Of a DNA stretch of 64,000 bases, positions 10,613 to 20,190 are shown piece by piece. The notes under the pieces are model-generated. The model had not been told where the DNA came from. It saw only the letters and a program-made list of their open reading frames with translations, and searched no databases. Within the stretch, counting starts at the first letter, position 1. Each line of letters starts with the position of its first letter. Source of the DNA: Altererythrobacter sp. XM-24bin4 (GTDB lineage: Bacteria > Pseudomonadota > Alphaproteobacteria > Sphingomonadales > Sphingomonadaceae); contig QCWG01000001.1 of assembly GCA_003149575.1 (NCBI GenBank), positions 339,183-403,182 of the forward strand, read 5' to 3'. The translations under genes were made by a program, and so were the position numbers.

Positions 10613-11157
10613 TGGCGAAGAATCTGGTCACTACATCTGCACGTTCAGCTGCAATCGGCTTTGTCGCCACGCTGGCCCTGTTCAGCGGGATCCAGCTCAA
10701 TGCGCAAGCATTCTCTGGCCACGACTCGAACGCACCGGTGCAGATTGATGCGGGCGATATCGACGTGGACGACCGCGTGAATCGCGTGGTTATTGTGGGC
10801 GGTGTCGTTGCAAGACAAACCGGGTTAACGGTCCGCTCACAACGCATGCTGCTAAACTATGAAGATGAGGACAGCCTGTCGATTTCCCGTATCACCGCAA
10901 CCGGCGGTGTGAATGTGCAACGTGGCGATGAGCGCGCGAGCGGCGATATCGCGGTCTATGATCTGCAGCGCCGTATCATCACAATGGCAGGCAATGTGAC
11001 GCTTAGCCGCGGGGGCGACAATCTGCGTGGCGGGCGCCTGACGATCGATCTCAATTCAGGCCGGGCAAGCGTTGACGGACAAGCGGCAACAAATGGGGAA
11101 AGCTCAAGCGGGCGGGTAACCGGGACATTTACCGTCGCGGGAAGTGACGAAAACTAA
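10612..11157 (+). CDS. lptA: LPS transport periplasmic bridge protein LptA
   Basis: The 181-residue protein has a signal peptide (cleavage probably near LNAQA, about residue 33) and an OstA-like jellyroll. Diagnostic stretches are APVQIDAGDIDVDDRVNR, the repeating GGVVARQTGLTVRS and GGVNVQRGDERASGD strands, and the late GDNLRGGRLTIDLNSG. It forms the periplasmic bridge that carries LPS to LptDE. lptB, which often follows in other alphaproteobacteria, is not here. Instead the gene converges on holA with 3 bp between stop codons. Confidence 0.9.
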   Translation: MAKNLVTTSARSAAIGFVATLALFSGIQLNAQAFSGHDSNAPVQIDAGDIDVDDRVNRVVIVGGVVARQTGLTVRSQRMLLNYEDEDSLSISRITATGGVNVQRGDERASGDIAVYDLQRRIITMAGNVTLSRGGDNLRGGRLTIDLNSGRASVDGQAATNGESSSGRVTGTFTVAGSDEN

Positions 11158-11160
11158 AGG

Positions 11161-12201
11161 TTAGCGCCGGGCAGCAAACCGAGCGATTTCTGTCAGGCCT
11201 TGCGCCAGAAGCAGTTCGGCGGACTGACTGTTGCCAAGCAAATCCTTGTGCAATTGCATCAGCTTGGGGCCGAGCCGGTCAAGCTTTCGCCGGTGCCAGC
11301 TTCTCAATTGTTCCTGAATCTCGCGCTCTTCCTTCCAGAAGATGCCAAGCCTGGCCTTTGCACCGCGATCGAGCCCATCAAGCGATCCGCGCGGACCAAG
11401 TTGCGAAGTGATCTGCGCAAGCTGAGCCGAGCGCCGCTCTACCGCCAGCAAGACGCCAACCGGGTTCATGCCGTGCTCGCGCATCCGCTTTAGCTCTCCA
11501 TCAAGCTTGCCCGTCTCGCCTTTGAGCACAGTATTGACCAGCGGCATGAAGCTGTCCTCTTCAGTCGCAGCGCCAACCGCTTCCAAGTCCTCTGCCGTTA
11601 GTGCAAACGGTGATTGTGGAGACGCATCGCAATAGGTCGCAAGCTTGATGATCTCTGATTGGGCGAGCCGCACATCTAGGCCAGCTGCGCGTGCAATGCG
11701 CTCAGCCAGATCGCCGCTCAGCCTCAGGCCAGCCGCATCAGCCATCTGCCGCACAGATCCGGCCACAGAGCCAAGGTCGGGCGGCCAGAACATTGCGACA
11801 AGTGCATCTTTACGCTTTTCCAGCAACTTGGCTGTGCGCGATTTGTCAGTCGCAGCCGTTGCAACCACCAGAACCGGTGCGGCCTCTCCGGCGCCCGCAT
11901 CGCTTGTTTCGATCAGTGTTTTGAGCGCTTCATGCGCTTCGTCACCGTTGGCGCGAACATAGATGTGCCGCTTGCCACCGAAGAGCGAGCCTGAGCGGGC
12001 TTCATCTCCCAACAACGCCGGGTCTTTCTTCAGATCTCCGCCGCTTATTTCGATCCGCTCTCCCGCATCGGCAAGCAATTCAGTGACCGATTGCGCAGCA
12101 GCAGAGGCGCCCGCCTCATCAGGTCCGCAGAAGAAAAAGATACCGCATTGATCAACGGCGCGGCGTGCGGTGGAAGCAAAATCGCGCTGCGTTGCCTTCA
12201 T
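11161..12201 (-). CDS. holA: DNA polymerase III delta subunit
   Basis: The 346-residue protein loads the sliding clamp as part of the clamp-loader complex. The N-terminal segment IFFFCGPDEAGAS is the family's degenerate P-loop region. The middle has the expected LLEKRKDALVAMFWPP and ERIARAAGLDVRLAQSEIIKL stretches, and the C-terminal helical collar includes KLDRLGPKLMQLHKDLL. Its start overlaps the lptE stop by 4 nt. The order leuS-lptE-holA is a long-conserved bacterial arrangement, which strengthens the call. Confidence 0.92.
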   Translation of the reverse strand: MKATQRDFASTARRAVDQCGIFFFCGPDEAGASAAAQSVTELLADAGERIEISGGDLKKDPALLGDEARSGSLFGGKRHIYVRANGDEAHEALKTLIETSDAGAGEAAPVLVVATAATDKSRTAKLLEKRKDALVAMFWPPDLGSVAGSVRQMADAAGLRLSGDLAERIARAAGLDVRLAQSEIIKLATYCDASPQSPFALTAEDLEAVGAATEEDSFMPLVNTVLKGETGKLDGELKRMREHGMNPVGVLLAVERRSAQLAQITSQLGPRGSLDGLDRGAKARLGIFWKEEREIQEQLRSWHRRKLDRLGPKLMQLHKDLLGNSQSAELLLAQGLTEIARFAARR

Positions 12202-12701
12202 TCGGCTCGCTCGACCTCACGCAAGGTCAGCGCAACCTGCCTCACCATTCGCTCGGCAACTTCACGGGCCAGATTCTCCAGCGCGGTTTGTTCAGCTGCG
12301 ATGGTTGCATATTCGGAGGAAACGACATCGACACCCGCGTCCGATCCCGATGTCGCATCGAGCAAGATTGTGCCGCTGGTCAGATCGATCAGCTGATAGC
12401 GGGCACGCAATATGCGCCGTTCGCGGCTGATCGTATCATCGTTCAACACGCCCAAAGCTTCGAGCGAATCGTCTAACTGCACATCAAGACGATAGCGCGG
12501 TGCAATCTCAGTTCCGCTAAGCTGTAGCCGGTCATTCAGCGCATTGCGCACCAGCCACCCGTCGCGCCCTTGAATCGGAGCAACATCCACCGCGGCCAGT
12601 CCTTGCGCCACGGCATCGCCGGAACCGCCCGAATAGAGCGGCTGCAGCCCGCAAGCGGACAGCAGGAACAAGGCGAAAGAGGCGAAGGCAGCGCGTGTCA
12701 T
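12198..12701 (-). CDS. lptE: LPS-assembly lipoprotein LptE
   Basis: The 167-residue lipoprotein has a short signal peptide and lipobox (FLLSACGLQPLYSGG; modified Cys about residue 17). GLQPLY after the cysteine is characteristic of LptE/RlpB. It acts as the plug of the LptD outer-membrane translocon. Its start overlaps the leuS stop by 1 nt (TGATG) and its stop overlaps the holA start, so the three genes are tightly coupled. Confidence 0.92.
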   Translation of the reverse strand: MTRAAFASFALFLLSACGLQPLYSGGSGDAVAQGLAAVDVAPIQGRDGWLVRNALNDRLQLSGTEIAPRYRLDVQLDDSLEALGVLNDDTISRERRILRARYQLIDLTSGTILLDATSGSDAGVDVVSSEYATIAAEQTALENLAREVAERMVRQVALTLREVERAE

Positions 12702-15217
12702 CAGGTGACAATATTGACCAAGCGGTCCGGGACTACAATCACCTTGCGGATTTCTGCCCCGTCTATCGAACGCTGCACCTTCTCACTGGCTAGCGCGAGC
12801 GCTTCCAAATCCTCTTTCGGCGCGCCTTTGGGCGCCGTCAGCGTATCGCGCAATTTGCCCATATGCTGGACAGCAATTGTAACCTCGTCCTCAACCAACA
12901 TGGCCGGATCGACTTGGGGCCAGTCCGCCTCAGCGATAAGACCCTCGCCACCAAGCTTCGCCCAAGCTTCTTCTGCCAGATGCGGCATCATCGGCGAGAC
13001 GAGCAGCAATATGGTGCGGATAGCAAAATTTCGATCTGCGCTTGGCGCAGCTTTCTCCGCCGCACCGGTCAGTTCGTAAATGCGCGCCACCGCCTTGTTG
13101 AAGCTCAATGCCTCGATATCGTCCGCGACCGCTGCAATGGATTGGTGCGCCTTGCGCGCCAGAGACTTGTCGTCACCGCTTGCCGCCGCGTCATATTGGC
13201 CGAACAACCTCCACAGACGCTGCACGAAACGGCCACAGCCCTCGATCCCGGCTTCGGACCATGGCAGGTCACGCTCTGGCGGGCTGTCTGACAGCATGAA
13301 CCAGCGCGCCGCATCTGCGCCGTAAGTATCGATGATATTGTCCGGGTCGACCGTGTTCTTCTTCGACTTCGACATCTTTATGACGCGGCCGATATCAACC
13401 GGTTCCCCATCATCCTTCAGCAACGCCGCTTCACCCGTCCGAGTAACCTCGGCCGGTGTATAATAGACCGCACGCCCTCCGACTTGGCGCGAGTATGTCT
13501 CATGCGTAACCATTCCCTGCGTAAACAGGCTGGCGAAAGGCTCGGCGAAATTCAGCTTACCCAAGCGCTGCAAGGCCCGGGTCCAGAACCGTGCATAGAG
13601 CAGGTGCAGGATCGCGTGCTCGATCCCGCCAATATATTGCTCAACCGGCAGCCATTTGGCGACTTCTTCCGCGTCAAACGGCTTGTCCGCTGGCTGACTG
13701 GCAAAACGCAGGAAGTACCAGCTGGAGTTGGTGAAAGTGTCGAGCGTGTCGGTCTCGCGCTCCGCCTTGCCGCCGCATTTGGGGCAGTTTGTGTGCTTCC
13801 ATGTGGGATGGCGCAGCAATGGATTGCCCGGTGTCGAGAAATCGACATCCTCGGGCAATTCAACCGGCAGCTGATCCTTCGGCACAGGCACCACGCCGCA
13901 CGTCTCGCAATGAATGAACGGGATTGGCGTGCCCCAATAGCGCTGGCGGCTGACGCCCCAATCGCGCAGGCGCCACACAGTTGTGCCTTTGCCCCAGCCT
14001 TCGCTTTCGGCGCGCGCGTTTACCGCGGCCTTGGCCTCTTCAACGCTCATCCCGTCCAGGAAATCGGAGTTCACGCAAACACCATCGCTGGTGTCAGCTT
14101 CGGCCAAAGGATCGCCAGCATTGTCTGATGACGCGGCAATCACTCGGGTGATCGGCAATTCGTATTTGGTCGCAAATTCAAAGTCGCGCTGATCATGCCC
14201 CGGCACGCCCATGACCGCGCCGGTGCCGTAATCCATCAACACGAAGTTGGCGATGAAGACTGGCAGGGCTTCGCCGGTGAAGGGATGGCGCGCGGTGATG
14301 CTGGTTACAAAGCCGCGCTTCTCCATGGTTTCCAGTTCGGCAGCAGTCGTGCCGCCCTTCTTGCATTCTTCGATGAAACTCGCCGCATCGGGATTGTCCG
14401 CTGCCACTCGTTGCGCAATCGGATGATCGGCAGCGACTGCAACAAAGCTCGCGCCAAAGATCGTGTCGGGCCGCGTCGAATAAACCGGCAGCTTTTCACC
14501 GTTTGAAAGATCGAAGCTGAACTCCAGACCCGATGATTTGCCGATCCAGTTTTCCTGCATCAGCTTGACCTTGTCGGGCCAATTGTCGAGCGTGCCCAAT
14601 CCGTCAAGTAGATCCTCGGCGAAATCGGTGATCTTGAGAAACCATTGGTCAAGCTTGCGCTTTTCGACTTCCGCACCCGAGCGCCAACCTTTGCCGTCGA
14701 TTACCTGCTCATTCGCGAGCACAGTCATGTCAACCGGATCCCAGTTCACTTCGCTCTGGCGGCGATAGACCATGCCCGCTTCGTACATGTCGATGAACAG
14801 CGCCTGTTCGTGGCCGTAATATTCCGGATCGCAGGTCGCGAATTCGCGTGACCAGTCGAGCGCAAAACCGATGCGCTTCAACTGGCCTTTCATGTTTTCG
14901 ATATTCTCGCGGGTCCAACCGCCCGGATGAACGCCTTTCTCCATCGCGGCATTTTCTGCCGGCATACCGAACGCGTCCCATCCCATCGGGTGGAGCACTT
15001 CGTGCCCGCGCATTTTCTTATAACGTGCCAGCACGTCGCCCATCGTGTAGTTGCGGACGTGCCCCATGTGGATGCGCCCCGAGGGGTAGGGGAACATCTC
15101 CAGCACATAGCTCTTCGGCTTCGCGCTATTGGAATCAGCGTGGAAAGTGCCCGCCTCTTCCCAGGCACGCTGCCAGCGGCCGTCGGCCTGGGACGGATCA
15201 AAACGCGTATCGGTCAT
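12701..15217 (-). CDS. leuS: Leucyl-tRNA synthetase
   Basis: This class-I synthetase charges tRNA-Leu. I chose the ATG at 15217 ([16 protein letters not shown]), giving 838 residues. The reading frame stays open further upstream, but that part overlaps the preceding gene and does not look like LeuS. The HIGH signature appears as [19 protein letters not shown], the KMSKS loop as [14 protein letters not shown], and a Cys-rich zinc insertion at CETCGVVPV and CPKCGGKAE. The CP1 editing domain lies in between. It is preceded by the DUF3576 lipoprotein gene (25-bp gap) and followed by lptE. I saw no leucine-rich leader peptide upstream. Confidence 0.97.
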   Translation of the reverse strand: MTDTRFDPSQADGRWQRAWEEAGTFHADSNSAKPKSYVLEMFPYPSGRIHMGHVRNYTMGDVLARYKKMRGHEVLHPMGWDAFGMPAENAAMEKGVHPGGWTRENIENMKGQLKRIGFALDWSREFATCDPEYYGHEQALFIDMYEAGMVYRRQSEVNWDPVDMTVLANEQVIDGKGWRSGAEVEKRKLDQWFLKITDFAEDLLDGLGTLDNWPDKVKLMQENWIGKSSGLEFSFDLSNGEKLPVYSTRPDTIFGASFVAVAADHPIAQRVAADNPDAASFIEECKKGGTTAAELETMEKRGFVTSITARHPFTGEALPVFIANFVLMDYGTGAVMGVPGHDQRDFEFATKYELPITRVIAASSDNAGDPLAEADTSDGVCVNSDFLDGMSVEEAKAAVNARAESEGWGKGTTVWRLRDWGVSRQRYWGTPIPFIHCETCGVVPVPKDQLPVELPEDVDFSTPGNPLLRHPTWKHTNCPKCGGKAERETDTLDTFTNSSWYFLRFASQPADKPFDAEEVAKWLPVEQYIGGIEHAILHLLYARFWTRALQRLGKLNFAEPFASLFTQGMVTHETYSRQVGGRAVYYTPAEVTRTGEAALLKDDGEPVDIGRVIKMSKSKKNTVDPDNIIDTYGADAARWFMLSDSPPERDLPWSEAGIEGCGRFVQRLWRLFGQYDAAASGDDKSLARKAHQSIAAVADDIEALSFNKAVARIYELTGAAEKAAPSADRNFAIRTILLLVSPMMPHLAEEAWAKLGGEGLIAEADWPQVDPAMLVEDEVTIAVQHMGKLRDTLTAPKGAPKEDLEALALASEKVQRSIDGAEIRKVIVVPDRLVNIVT

Positions 15218-15242
15218 GACAAAACCGTTAAGGGGAAAAAGA

Positions 15243-15695
15243 TCAGGAAGACAATGTCTGTCGGCGCAATTCACGCGCCCGCGTAAGGATGATGTCTTCA
15301 AGCTTCTGGACAGTTGCGGCCTGAACCGGCGCATCGACCCAGTTTCCGCTTTGCGTGACCTGGCGGCTTGCAGCAACACGCAACGCGTCCGCACGAAGGT
15401 CCTGATCGAGGATGGTCACCGTTACCTTGACCCGCTCAGCCGGATTCTGCGGATTTGCATACCAGTCTGTGATGATCACGCCGCCCATTGCATCTGCCTG
15501 AAGCAGAGGCGCAAAGCTGACTGTCTCCAAAGCCGAGCGCCATAGGTACGAGTTCACACCGATCGTGTTTACCTGTGATGCCGCAAGGTCAGCCTGTGGA
15601 CGTTCACGGCTACCACATGCCGCAAGCGAAGCTAGTGCTGCGCAAGCAAGTGCCATGCGAACGGGACGGCGGGTGGCTGACTGGATCAAACTCAT
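15243..15695 (-). CDS. DUF3576-family lipoprotein
   Basis: The start is set at the ATG at 15695, preceded by GAGGAA at a suitable distance. This gives 150 residues with a signal peptide and lipobox (LASLAACGS). The mature part includes [21 protein letters not shown], which I recognise as the DUF3576 pattern, followed by strands and a C-terminal helix rich in Arg and Leu. The function is unknown. DUF3576 genes are often next to leuS in alphaproteobacteria, as here (25 bp), where they probably share a transcript. A role at the outer membrane with LptE is only a guess. Confidence 0.82.
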   Translation of the reverse strand: MSLIQSATRRPVRMALACAALASLAACGSRERPQADLAASQVNTIGVNSYLWRSALETVSFAPLLQADAMGGVIITDWYANPQNPAERVKVTVTILDQDLRADALRVAASRQVTQSGNWVDAPVQAATVQKLEDIILTRARELRRQTLSS

Positions 15696-16114
15696 TGTCG
15701 CAAAATTCCTCACGCGAAAGGGCCCTTTGATGTGTCGCCGGACCGGTATCTGCCTTTGCTCTATAACTTCCACGGCGCGCGGGACAAGGCAGCAATGCCT
15801 GAACGCGCACCAAGATGCCCGCATTTCTGTGACGGTTCGCGCTTTACCCGCCATGAACACAAGGCAGCCTGCGCGAATCGAACCTTGCGATTCGCCGTCT
15901 GTGGAGACTCTGCAACAGGTTGGTGACGCTAGGGCAGACTAATCATTGCGAGCATTGCTTCAGCGACGGAAAGCGCTTTATTGACTTGCGAAATGAGAAA
16001 CGACTCGGGAACGAATCGAGTCGTGGTCAGGTTGGGTTCAGCCGGGTTTGGCTTTAAGTTAAGGCCAGAATTGAGCAGCAGTCCGCCTGAAACATGTGGG
16101 TAGAACGTCTAGAG
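15696..16114. other. Intergenic region with two perfect inverted repeats
   Basis: This divergent region of about 420 bp separates the DUF3576 gene (minus) from the exported-protein gene (plus). I see no convincing gene. Two perfect 8-bp inverted repeats stand out: GCGAATCG/CGATTCGC at 15873-15880 and 15888-15895 (7-nt spacer), and ACGACTCG/CGAGTCGT at 16000-16007 and 16017-16024 (9-nt spacer). Neither is followed by a T-run. They could be operators or RNA hairpins. Confidence 0.5.
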
Positions 16115-16867
16115 ATGGCACGAAAGCAAACAGCATCTGCGGCGCGCAAGCTGCCCTTGCTGCTGGCCGCTGCCGGTTTGGCGTTTGGCGTACCTTCGGC
16201 TGGCTTAGCGGTTGTTGCCTTCGGCGATGACACGATGACCAGCGAGCTTCCCTCTTTCGCAATGTTTACACCGGCGTCTGCAGATCCCGCGTTGGCCAAG
16301 CGCGTAGCTGAACAGGCCCGTCGCAATGGCATGCGCTTCACGCCTGCTGGCAGTACGATCAAGCGTGACCGCACCATCACAGTGGCGGTTCGCGTAGATC
16401 AGGAAACGGCTCGCGCGATTTCTGTCCGTCAGGCGCTGGATGTTGCGCCTGGTGCGACCAACGCGCTGAATTCGCAGGTTGTGACCAGATACGATCTGGG
16501 CACTGCGCGGGGCTACCAGAGTTTCAAACGTCAGCAACCAGCGGTGTCACTGTCAGGCTCTGTGCGCAATATCACCATGCCGGACCTTTCGACCTTTGAG
16601 CCTGCTGGCCCGACCGCGCAAGACAAGCCAAGCCGCTTCTCGACACGGATCGCGCTGGAAGGCGAGCAGGCTGCAGGGCGTTCGCCGAACACGCTTGATG
16701 CACTGAGCGCGCAAACGGTTGATGTAGGCGGCGCTTACAGCATTACGCGCAATCTGGATGTGACAGCCGGTGTACGTTTGTCGCAAGAACGAGATCGCCT
16801 GACGCCAATCACAGATTCCAAGCAGGACAGCCAATCGGTTTATGTCGGAACGCAATTCCGCTTCTAA
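16115..16867 (+). CDS. Exported protein of unknown function with barrel-like C-terminus
   Basis: I do not recognise a family. I place the start at MARKQTASAARKLPLLL (16115); an in-frame ATG at 16094 is the alternative, and neither has a strong ribosome site. A signal peptide covers about residues 1-32 (ending SAGLA). The middle is Ala/Thr-rich. The last 40 residues alternate (VDVGGAYSITRNLDVTAGVRLS, then VYVGTQFRF) and end in Phe, like an outer-membrane strand signature. It is followed 32 bp later by a factor-independent terminator, so the gene is monocistronic. Confidence 0.7.
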   Translation: MARKQTASAARKLPLLLAAAGLAFGVPSAGLAVVAFGDDTMTSELPSFAMFTPASADPALAKRVAEQARRNGMRFTPAGSTIKRDRTITVAVRVDQETARAISVRQALDVAPGATNALNSQVVTRYDLGTARGYQSFKRQQPAVSLSGSVRNITMPDLSTFEPAGPTAQDKPSRFSTRIALEGEQAAGRSPNTLDALSAQTVDVGGAYSITRNLDVTAGVRLSQERDRLTPITDSKQDSQSVYVGTQFRF

Positions 16868-16898
16868 CCCTGACAATCTGTATGAATTCGTATGAGAG

Positions 16899-16920
16899 AC
16901 CCTGCTTCGGCGGGGTTTTT
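16899..16920 (+). terminator. Rho-independent terminator
   Basis: The stem CCCTGC pairs with GCGGGG (one T-G wobble) around a TTCG tetraloop at 16900-16915, with an A-T pair extending the base, followed by TTTTT at 16916-16920. It ends the exported-protein gene and sits 60 bp before the reductase start. Confidence 0.85.
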
Positions 16921-16982
16921 GATTCCCATGACGCTACGGCATCGCTACCTCGGATACTTGAATTGTATTTGGAGATCCGAGA

Positions 16983-17705
16983 ATGGCACGCGTTGCAATC
17001 GTTACTGGCGGAACAAGAGGCATTGGCCGCGCTATCTGTGAGAAGCTGCAAGACGCGGGCTTCACCGTCATCGCCAATTACGCGGGCAACGATGCCGCCG
17101 CCGAACAGCTCAAGGCCGACACCGGGATCCAATCGTACAAATGGGACGTGGGCGACCATGAGGCGTGCCTGGACGGCTGCGCCCGGGTGGCCGCCGAGGT
17201 AGGACCGATCGATGTGGTCGTGAACAATGCCGGCATCACCCGCGACGGCACACTTCACAAGATGAGCTATGATGATTGGCACGAGGTCATGCGTATCAAT
17301 CTGGGTGGCTGCTTCAACATGGCGAAAGCCTGCTTCCCGGGAATGCGCGAGCGGGGCTGGGGCCGGATCGTCAATATCGGCTCGATCAATGGTCAGGCAG
17401 GCCAATATGGCCAAGTCAACTATGCTGCTGCGAAGTCAGGCATTCACGGCTTCACCAAAGCTCTGGCTCAGGAAGGGGCGAAATTCGGTGTGACTGTCAA
17501 CGCGATTGCACCGGGTTATATCGACACCGACATGGTCGCAGCTGTGCCCGAGCCCGTACTGGAGAAGATCGTCGCCAAGATTCCAGTGGGCCGCCTGGGA
17601 CAGGCAAATGAAATCGCGCGTGGCGTGGCATTCCTGTGCAGCGAGAATGCCGGCTTCTTAACGGGCTCCACCATGAGCATCAACGGCGGCCAGCATATGT
17701 ATTGA
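16983..17705 (+). CDS. phaB: Acetoacetyl-CoA reductase (SDR family)
   Basis: This 240-residue short-chain dehydrogenase probably reduces acetoacetyl-CoA to 3-hydroxybutyryl-CoA with NADPH, for polyhydroxybutyrate synthesis. The cofactor motif is TGGTRGIG near the N-terminus. NNAGITRDG and the active-site Ser-Tyr-Lys set (NIGSINGQAGQYGQVNYAAAK) are present, and the C-terminus is STMSINGGQHMY. GQYGQVNYAAAKSGIHGFTKALAQEGA is typical of PhbB/PhaB, although FabG is a close relative. No other pha gene is nearby. The ATG is preceded by GGAGATCCGAG. Confidence 0.87.
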   Translation: MARVAIVTGGTRGIGRAICEKLQDAGFTVIANYAGNDAAAEQLKADTGIQSYKWDVGDHEACLDGCARVAAEVGPIDVVVNNAGITRDGTLHKMSYDDWHEVMRINLGGCFNMAKACFPGMRERGWGRIVNIGSINGQAGQYGQVNYAAAKSGIHGFTKALAQEGAKFGVTVNAIAPGYIDTDMVAAVPEPVLEKIVAKIPVGRLGQANEIARGVAFLCSENAGFLTGSTMSINGGQHMY

Positions 17706-17707
17706 AG

Positions 17708-17737
17708 CGGCAGGCCGTCCGCGTGGACAGCCTGCCG
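17708..17737. terminator. Hairpin between convergent genes
   Basis: CGGCAGGC (17708-17715) pairs with GCCTGCCG (17730-17737). Inside, GTCC pairs with GGAC around GCGT, separated from the outer stem by one C/A mismatch. It lies 3 bp past the phaB stop and just before the stop of the converging lipase gene. There is no T-run, so it is a possible bidirectional transcript-end structure rather than a canonical terminator. Confidence 0.5.
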
Positions 17738-17742
17738 GATGG

Positions 17743-18987
17743 CTAGCCCAATGGCGATGCGTCACAATTCCCTTTGATCGCATCACCTGCAAAGACAGCT
17801 TGCACGAACGTGAGTGATTCTCCGGTCGATCCCGGCACAACCTGCTTGTGATCGAGTTCGGTGTAGAGGTGCGCCTCGACCACCGTTCCCGCCGCACACG
17901 CGTCGCGCATGAAAGCCGCCTGCATGTGCTGAGGCGTATCGCGATCACGCGCGCCCGTTCCCAGAAAGATTGGCGCAGCGATGCTCATATCAGGAAAGCC
18001 CATCTGCGCAAAGACCCGGCCCAGCACATCCGATGGTGTTTGCTTGAACGCCCGATTGTAACTTAGCCCTGCTGTCTCAGTGCGTGCTCGCATCTCTTTG
18101 TGACAAGCATTGGTGACCATGCTGACGATCGGCCAAGCCTCATCAGATACATACTCTCGCATCAAGAATCCGGGCTCGATCTGCTCTGCCAATGTCATTG
18201 CGAGAAAATTATAGGCTAGCATCGGATCTGGTTGATCAGGTGGCCTGCTTTCATTCAAGGCAACAAGTGCGGCAGGCGAGAAGTATGGCACACCGGTTGC
18301 GACCACTCCTCTGATATCGACATCAGGCGCGTAGTCCGGTGCGTAGCTTGCCGTTGCGACCGCCGCGCCCGCGCCTTGCGATTGCCCGATCACCACGACG
18401 CCTGATGAAACGGGATAGCCCGCACCCTGAACTGCTCGAATAATGTCGAGATTGCTATATGCTGCGGGACGCGTTGCGAGATAGGGGTGCGTGCCGGGTG
18501 TTCCGAGCCCCTGATAATCCGAAGCTACAACCGCAACCCCCTGACCAAGCCAGAAGTTGAGATAGTCCATATCCTGCTGCTGCCGCCCATCCCATGATGG
18601 CGCGCAGATATCTGCGATACCGACTGTCCCATGGGTCCAGGCCATCAACGGCCACCCACCTTCGGGTGCATCACCCCTGGGCAAATACAATACACCGGAC
18701 ACAGCGGTTATGGCCGAGCCGCCTAATCCCTCCGTAGAAGTATATAGCAACCGGACATTATCTGCAGCGCCTCTCAAAGCCTGTCGTTCATCCAGCGGCT
18801 CGCTGCGTAGAATGGTGCCCGGCGTTTCGGGAAGCTCGCCTTCGAATGCATAGAATTCTGATACACCCCCGTCGCCGAGCGTTGCGCTATTCCATGCAGA
18901 TGCGCCTTTCGTGGCGGTCGCGTTCACACATCCGCCCACAAACAATATCGACAAACCTGAAAGCGCCCCCAGCAACCATCTATGCAT
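17743..18987 (-). CDS. Secreted lipase-like alpha/beta hydrolase, lipoprotein
   Basis: I choose the start at 18987 (MHRWLLGALSGLSILF), preceded by GAGAGGGGATCACTGG. An ATG at 19011 is also possible. The signal peptide ends in a lipobox (LFVGGC), so the protein is probably membrane-anchored in the envelope. The nucleophile elbow is GQSQGAGAA. The likely acid is in GTGARDRDTP and the likely histidine in YTELDHKQV. The layout (WTHGTVGIADICAPS, DYQGLGTPGTHPYL) resembles the fungal-type secretory lipase family (LIP). The substrate is unknown. It converges with phaB and is divergent from the desaturase gene. Confidence 0.75.
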   Translation of the reverse strand: MHRWLLGALSGLSILFVGGCVNATATKGASAWNSATLGDGGVSEFYAFEGELPETPGTILRSEPLDERQALRGAADNVRLLYTSTEGLGGSAITAVSGVLYLPRGDAPEGGWPLMAWTHGTVGIADICAPSWDGRQQQDMDYLNFWLGQGVAVVASDYQGLGTPGTHPYLATRPAAYSNLDIIRAVQGAGYPVSSGVVVIGQSQGAGAAVATASYAPDYAPDVDIRGVVATGVPYFSPAALVALNESRPPDQPDPMLAYNFLAMTLAEQIEPGFLMREYVSDEAWPIVSMVTNACHKEMRARTETAGLSYNRAFKQTPSDVLGRVFAQMGFPDMSIAAPIFLGTGARDRDTPQHMQAAFMRDACAAGTVVEAHLYTELDHKQVVPGSTGESLTFVQAVFAGDAIKGNCDASPLG

Positions 18988-19095
18988 CCAGTGATCCCCT
19001 CTCTGTGTCATACTGCCGCCTGGCAGAGCACCAAGCAAGCTCTGTGCACTCTCTGCGAACATTGCTTCGCAACCGACGAGCGCGCGTGACAATCC

Positions 19096-20190
19096 ATGGG
19101 AAGCTGGCTAGGCGTTTGTCTCGTGACAACTCTCATTGATACCAGCCCGAACCAGACCCGCCGTGAAGAGCCGAGCTCCGCCGGTCTTGAAGCCCGTCAA
19201 TTGATGCGTGAACTATCCGCTTTCAAGACGCCCCGGATCAGCCGGAGCAGCTGGGAATTGGCCTCCACGCTTTTGCCATTCGTGACCTTGTTTGCGGTGA
19301 TGCTGTTCGCAGTTGAAGCGGGCTATTACTGGGCGCTGGCGTTGGCCCCGGTGACCGGTCTGCTACTGCTGCGCCTGTTCATCATTCAACATGACTGCGG
19401 CCATGGCGCCTTTCTGCCGGGGCGCAAAGGCAATGACTGGGTGGGGCGCGCGATGGGCGTGCTGACCCTGACCCCATATGATTGCTGGGCCCGCTCGCAC
19501 GCGATCCATCACGCTTCGACAGGCAATCTCGATGCGCGGGGTTATGGCGACGTCGACACTCTGACGGTTCAGGAATATGCGGACAGCCCGCGTTTGAAAC
19601 GCTGGTTCTATCGCTTCTATCGTAGCCCCGCGGTCCTGCTCGGCCTTGGCCCTGCCTATCTGTTTCTGTTGCGGCACCGCTTGCCAATCGGGCTGATGAA
19701 AGCGGGCTGGATTTATTGGATCGCGGCAATGGGGACCAATCTGGTTACCGCCATTATCCTCGGCTCACTGGTCTATGCCTTCTCTTTCGCGACAGTCGCG
19801 GTGATTTTTCTGCCCATTCTACTGATCGCTGCCTCGACCGGGGTCTGGCTGTTCTATGTACAGCACCAGTTCGAGCACGGACATTGGGACAAGGATGCTG
19901 AGTGGTCATTCCACGACGCGGCACTGATGGGTAGCTCACACCTTGAGCTTCCAGCGGTCTTGCGCTGGTTCACCGGAAATATCGGAATTCACCACGTGCA
20001 CCATTTGGCCAGTCGGGTGCCGTTTTATCGACTGCCAGAAGTGCTTCGGACATTCCCCGAGCTGCACGATCTCAATCGTTTCACCATGCGGGATACGTTC
20101 TCGATGATGCGGCTGGCCTTGTGGGACGAGGGCCAGCGACGATTGGTGAGCTTCCGCGAAGCAAAGCAGCTCGCGCGCGCAAGCGCATGA
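19096..20190 (+). CDS. Membrane fatty-acid desaturase
   Basis: This is an integral-membrane di-iron desaturase of up to 364 residues. The three histidine boxes are all present: HDCGH at 99-103, HAIHH at 135-139 and HHVHH at 299-303. Several hydrophobic segments flank them (about 56-97, 178-194 and 205-257). It probably introduces a double bond into acyl chains, so it would tune membrane fluidity. The exact start is uncertain: a GTG at about 19123 would drop the first residues. Its stop overlaps the next start by 4 nt (ATGA). Confidence 0.9.
   Translation: MGSWLGVCLVTTLIDTSPNQTRREEPSSAGLEARQLMRELSAFKTPRISRSSWELASTLLPFVTLFAVMLFAVEAGYYWALALAPVTGLLLLRLFIIQHDCGHGAFLPGRKGNDWVGRAMGVLTLTPYDCWARSHAIHHASTGNLDARGYGDVDTLTVQEYADSPRLKRWFYRFYRSPAVLLGLGPAYLFLLRHRLPIGLMKAGWIYWIAAMGTNLVTAIILGSLVYAFSFATVAVIFLPILLIAASTGVWLFYVQHQFEHGHWDKDAEWSFHDAALMGSSHLELPAVLRWFTGNIGIHHVHHLASRVPFYRLPEVLRTFPELHDLNRFTMRDTFSMMRLALWDEGQRRLVSFREAKQLARASA

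Noticed and set aside
12701..15394. Longer leuS start at 15394
   Set aside because: The extra 59 residues overlap the DUF3576 gene, are unlike LeuS, and the ATG at 15217 starts a standard N-terminus.
15870..15900. Possible tRNA T-arm (GGTTCGATTCGC on the minus strand)
   Set aside because: The flanking bases do not form a T-stem, and no acceptor or anticodon arm can be found. It is part of a perfect inverted repeat instead.
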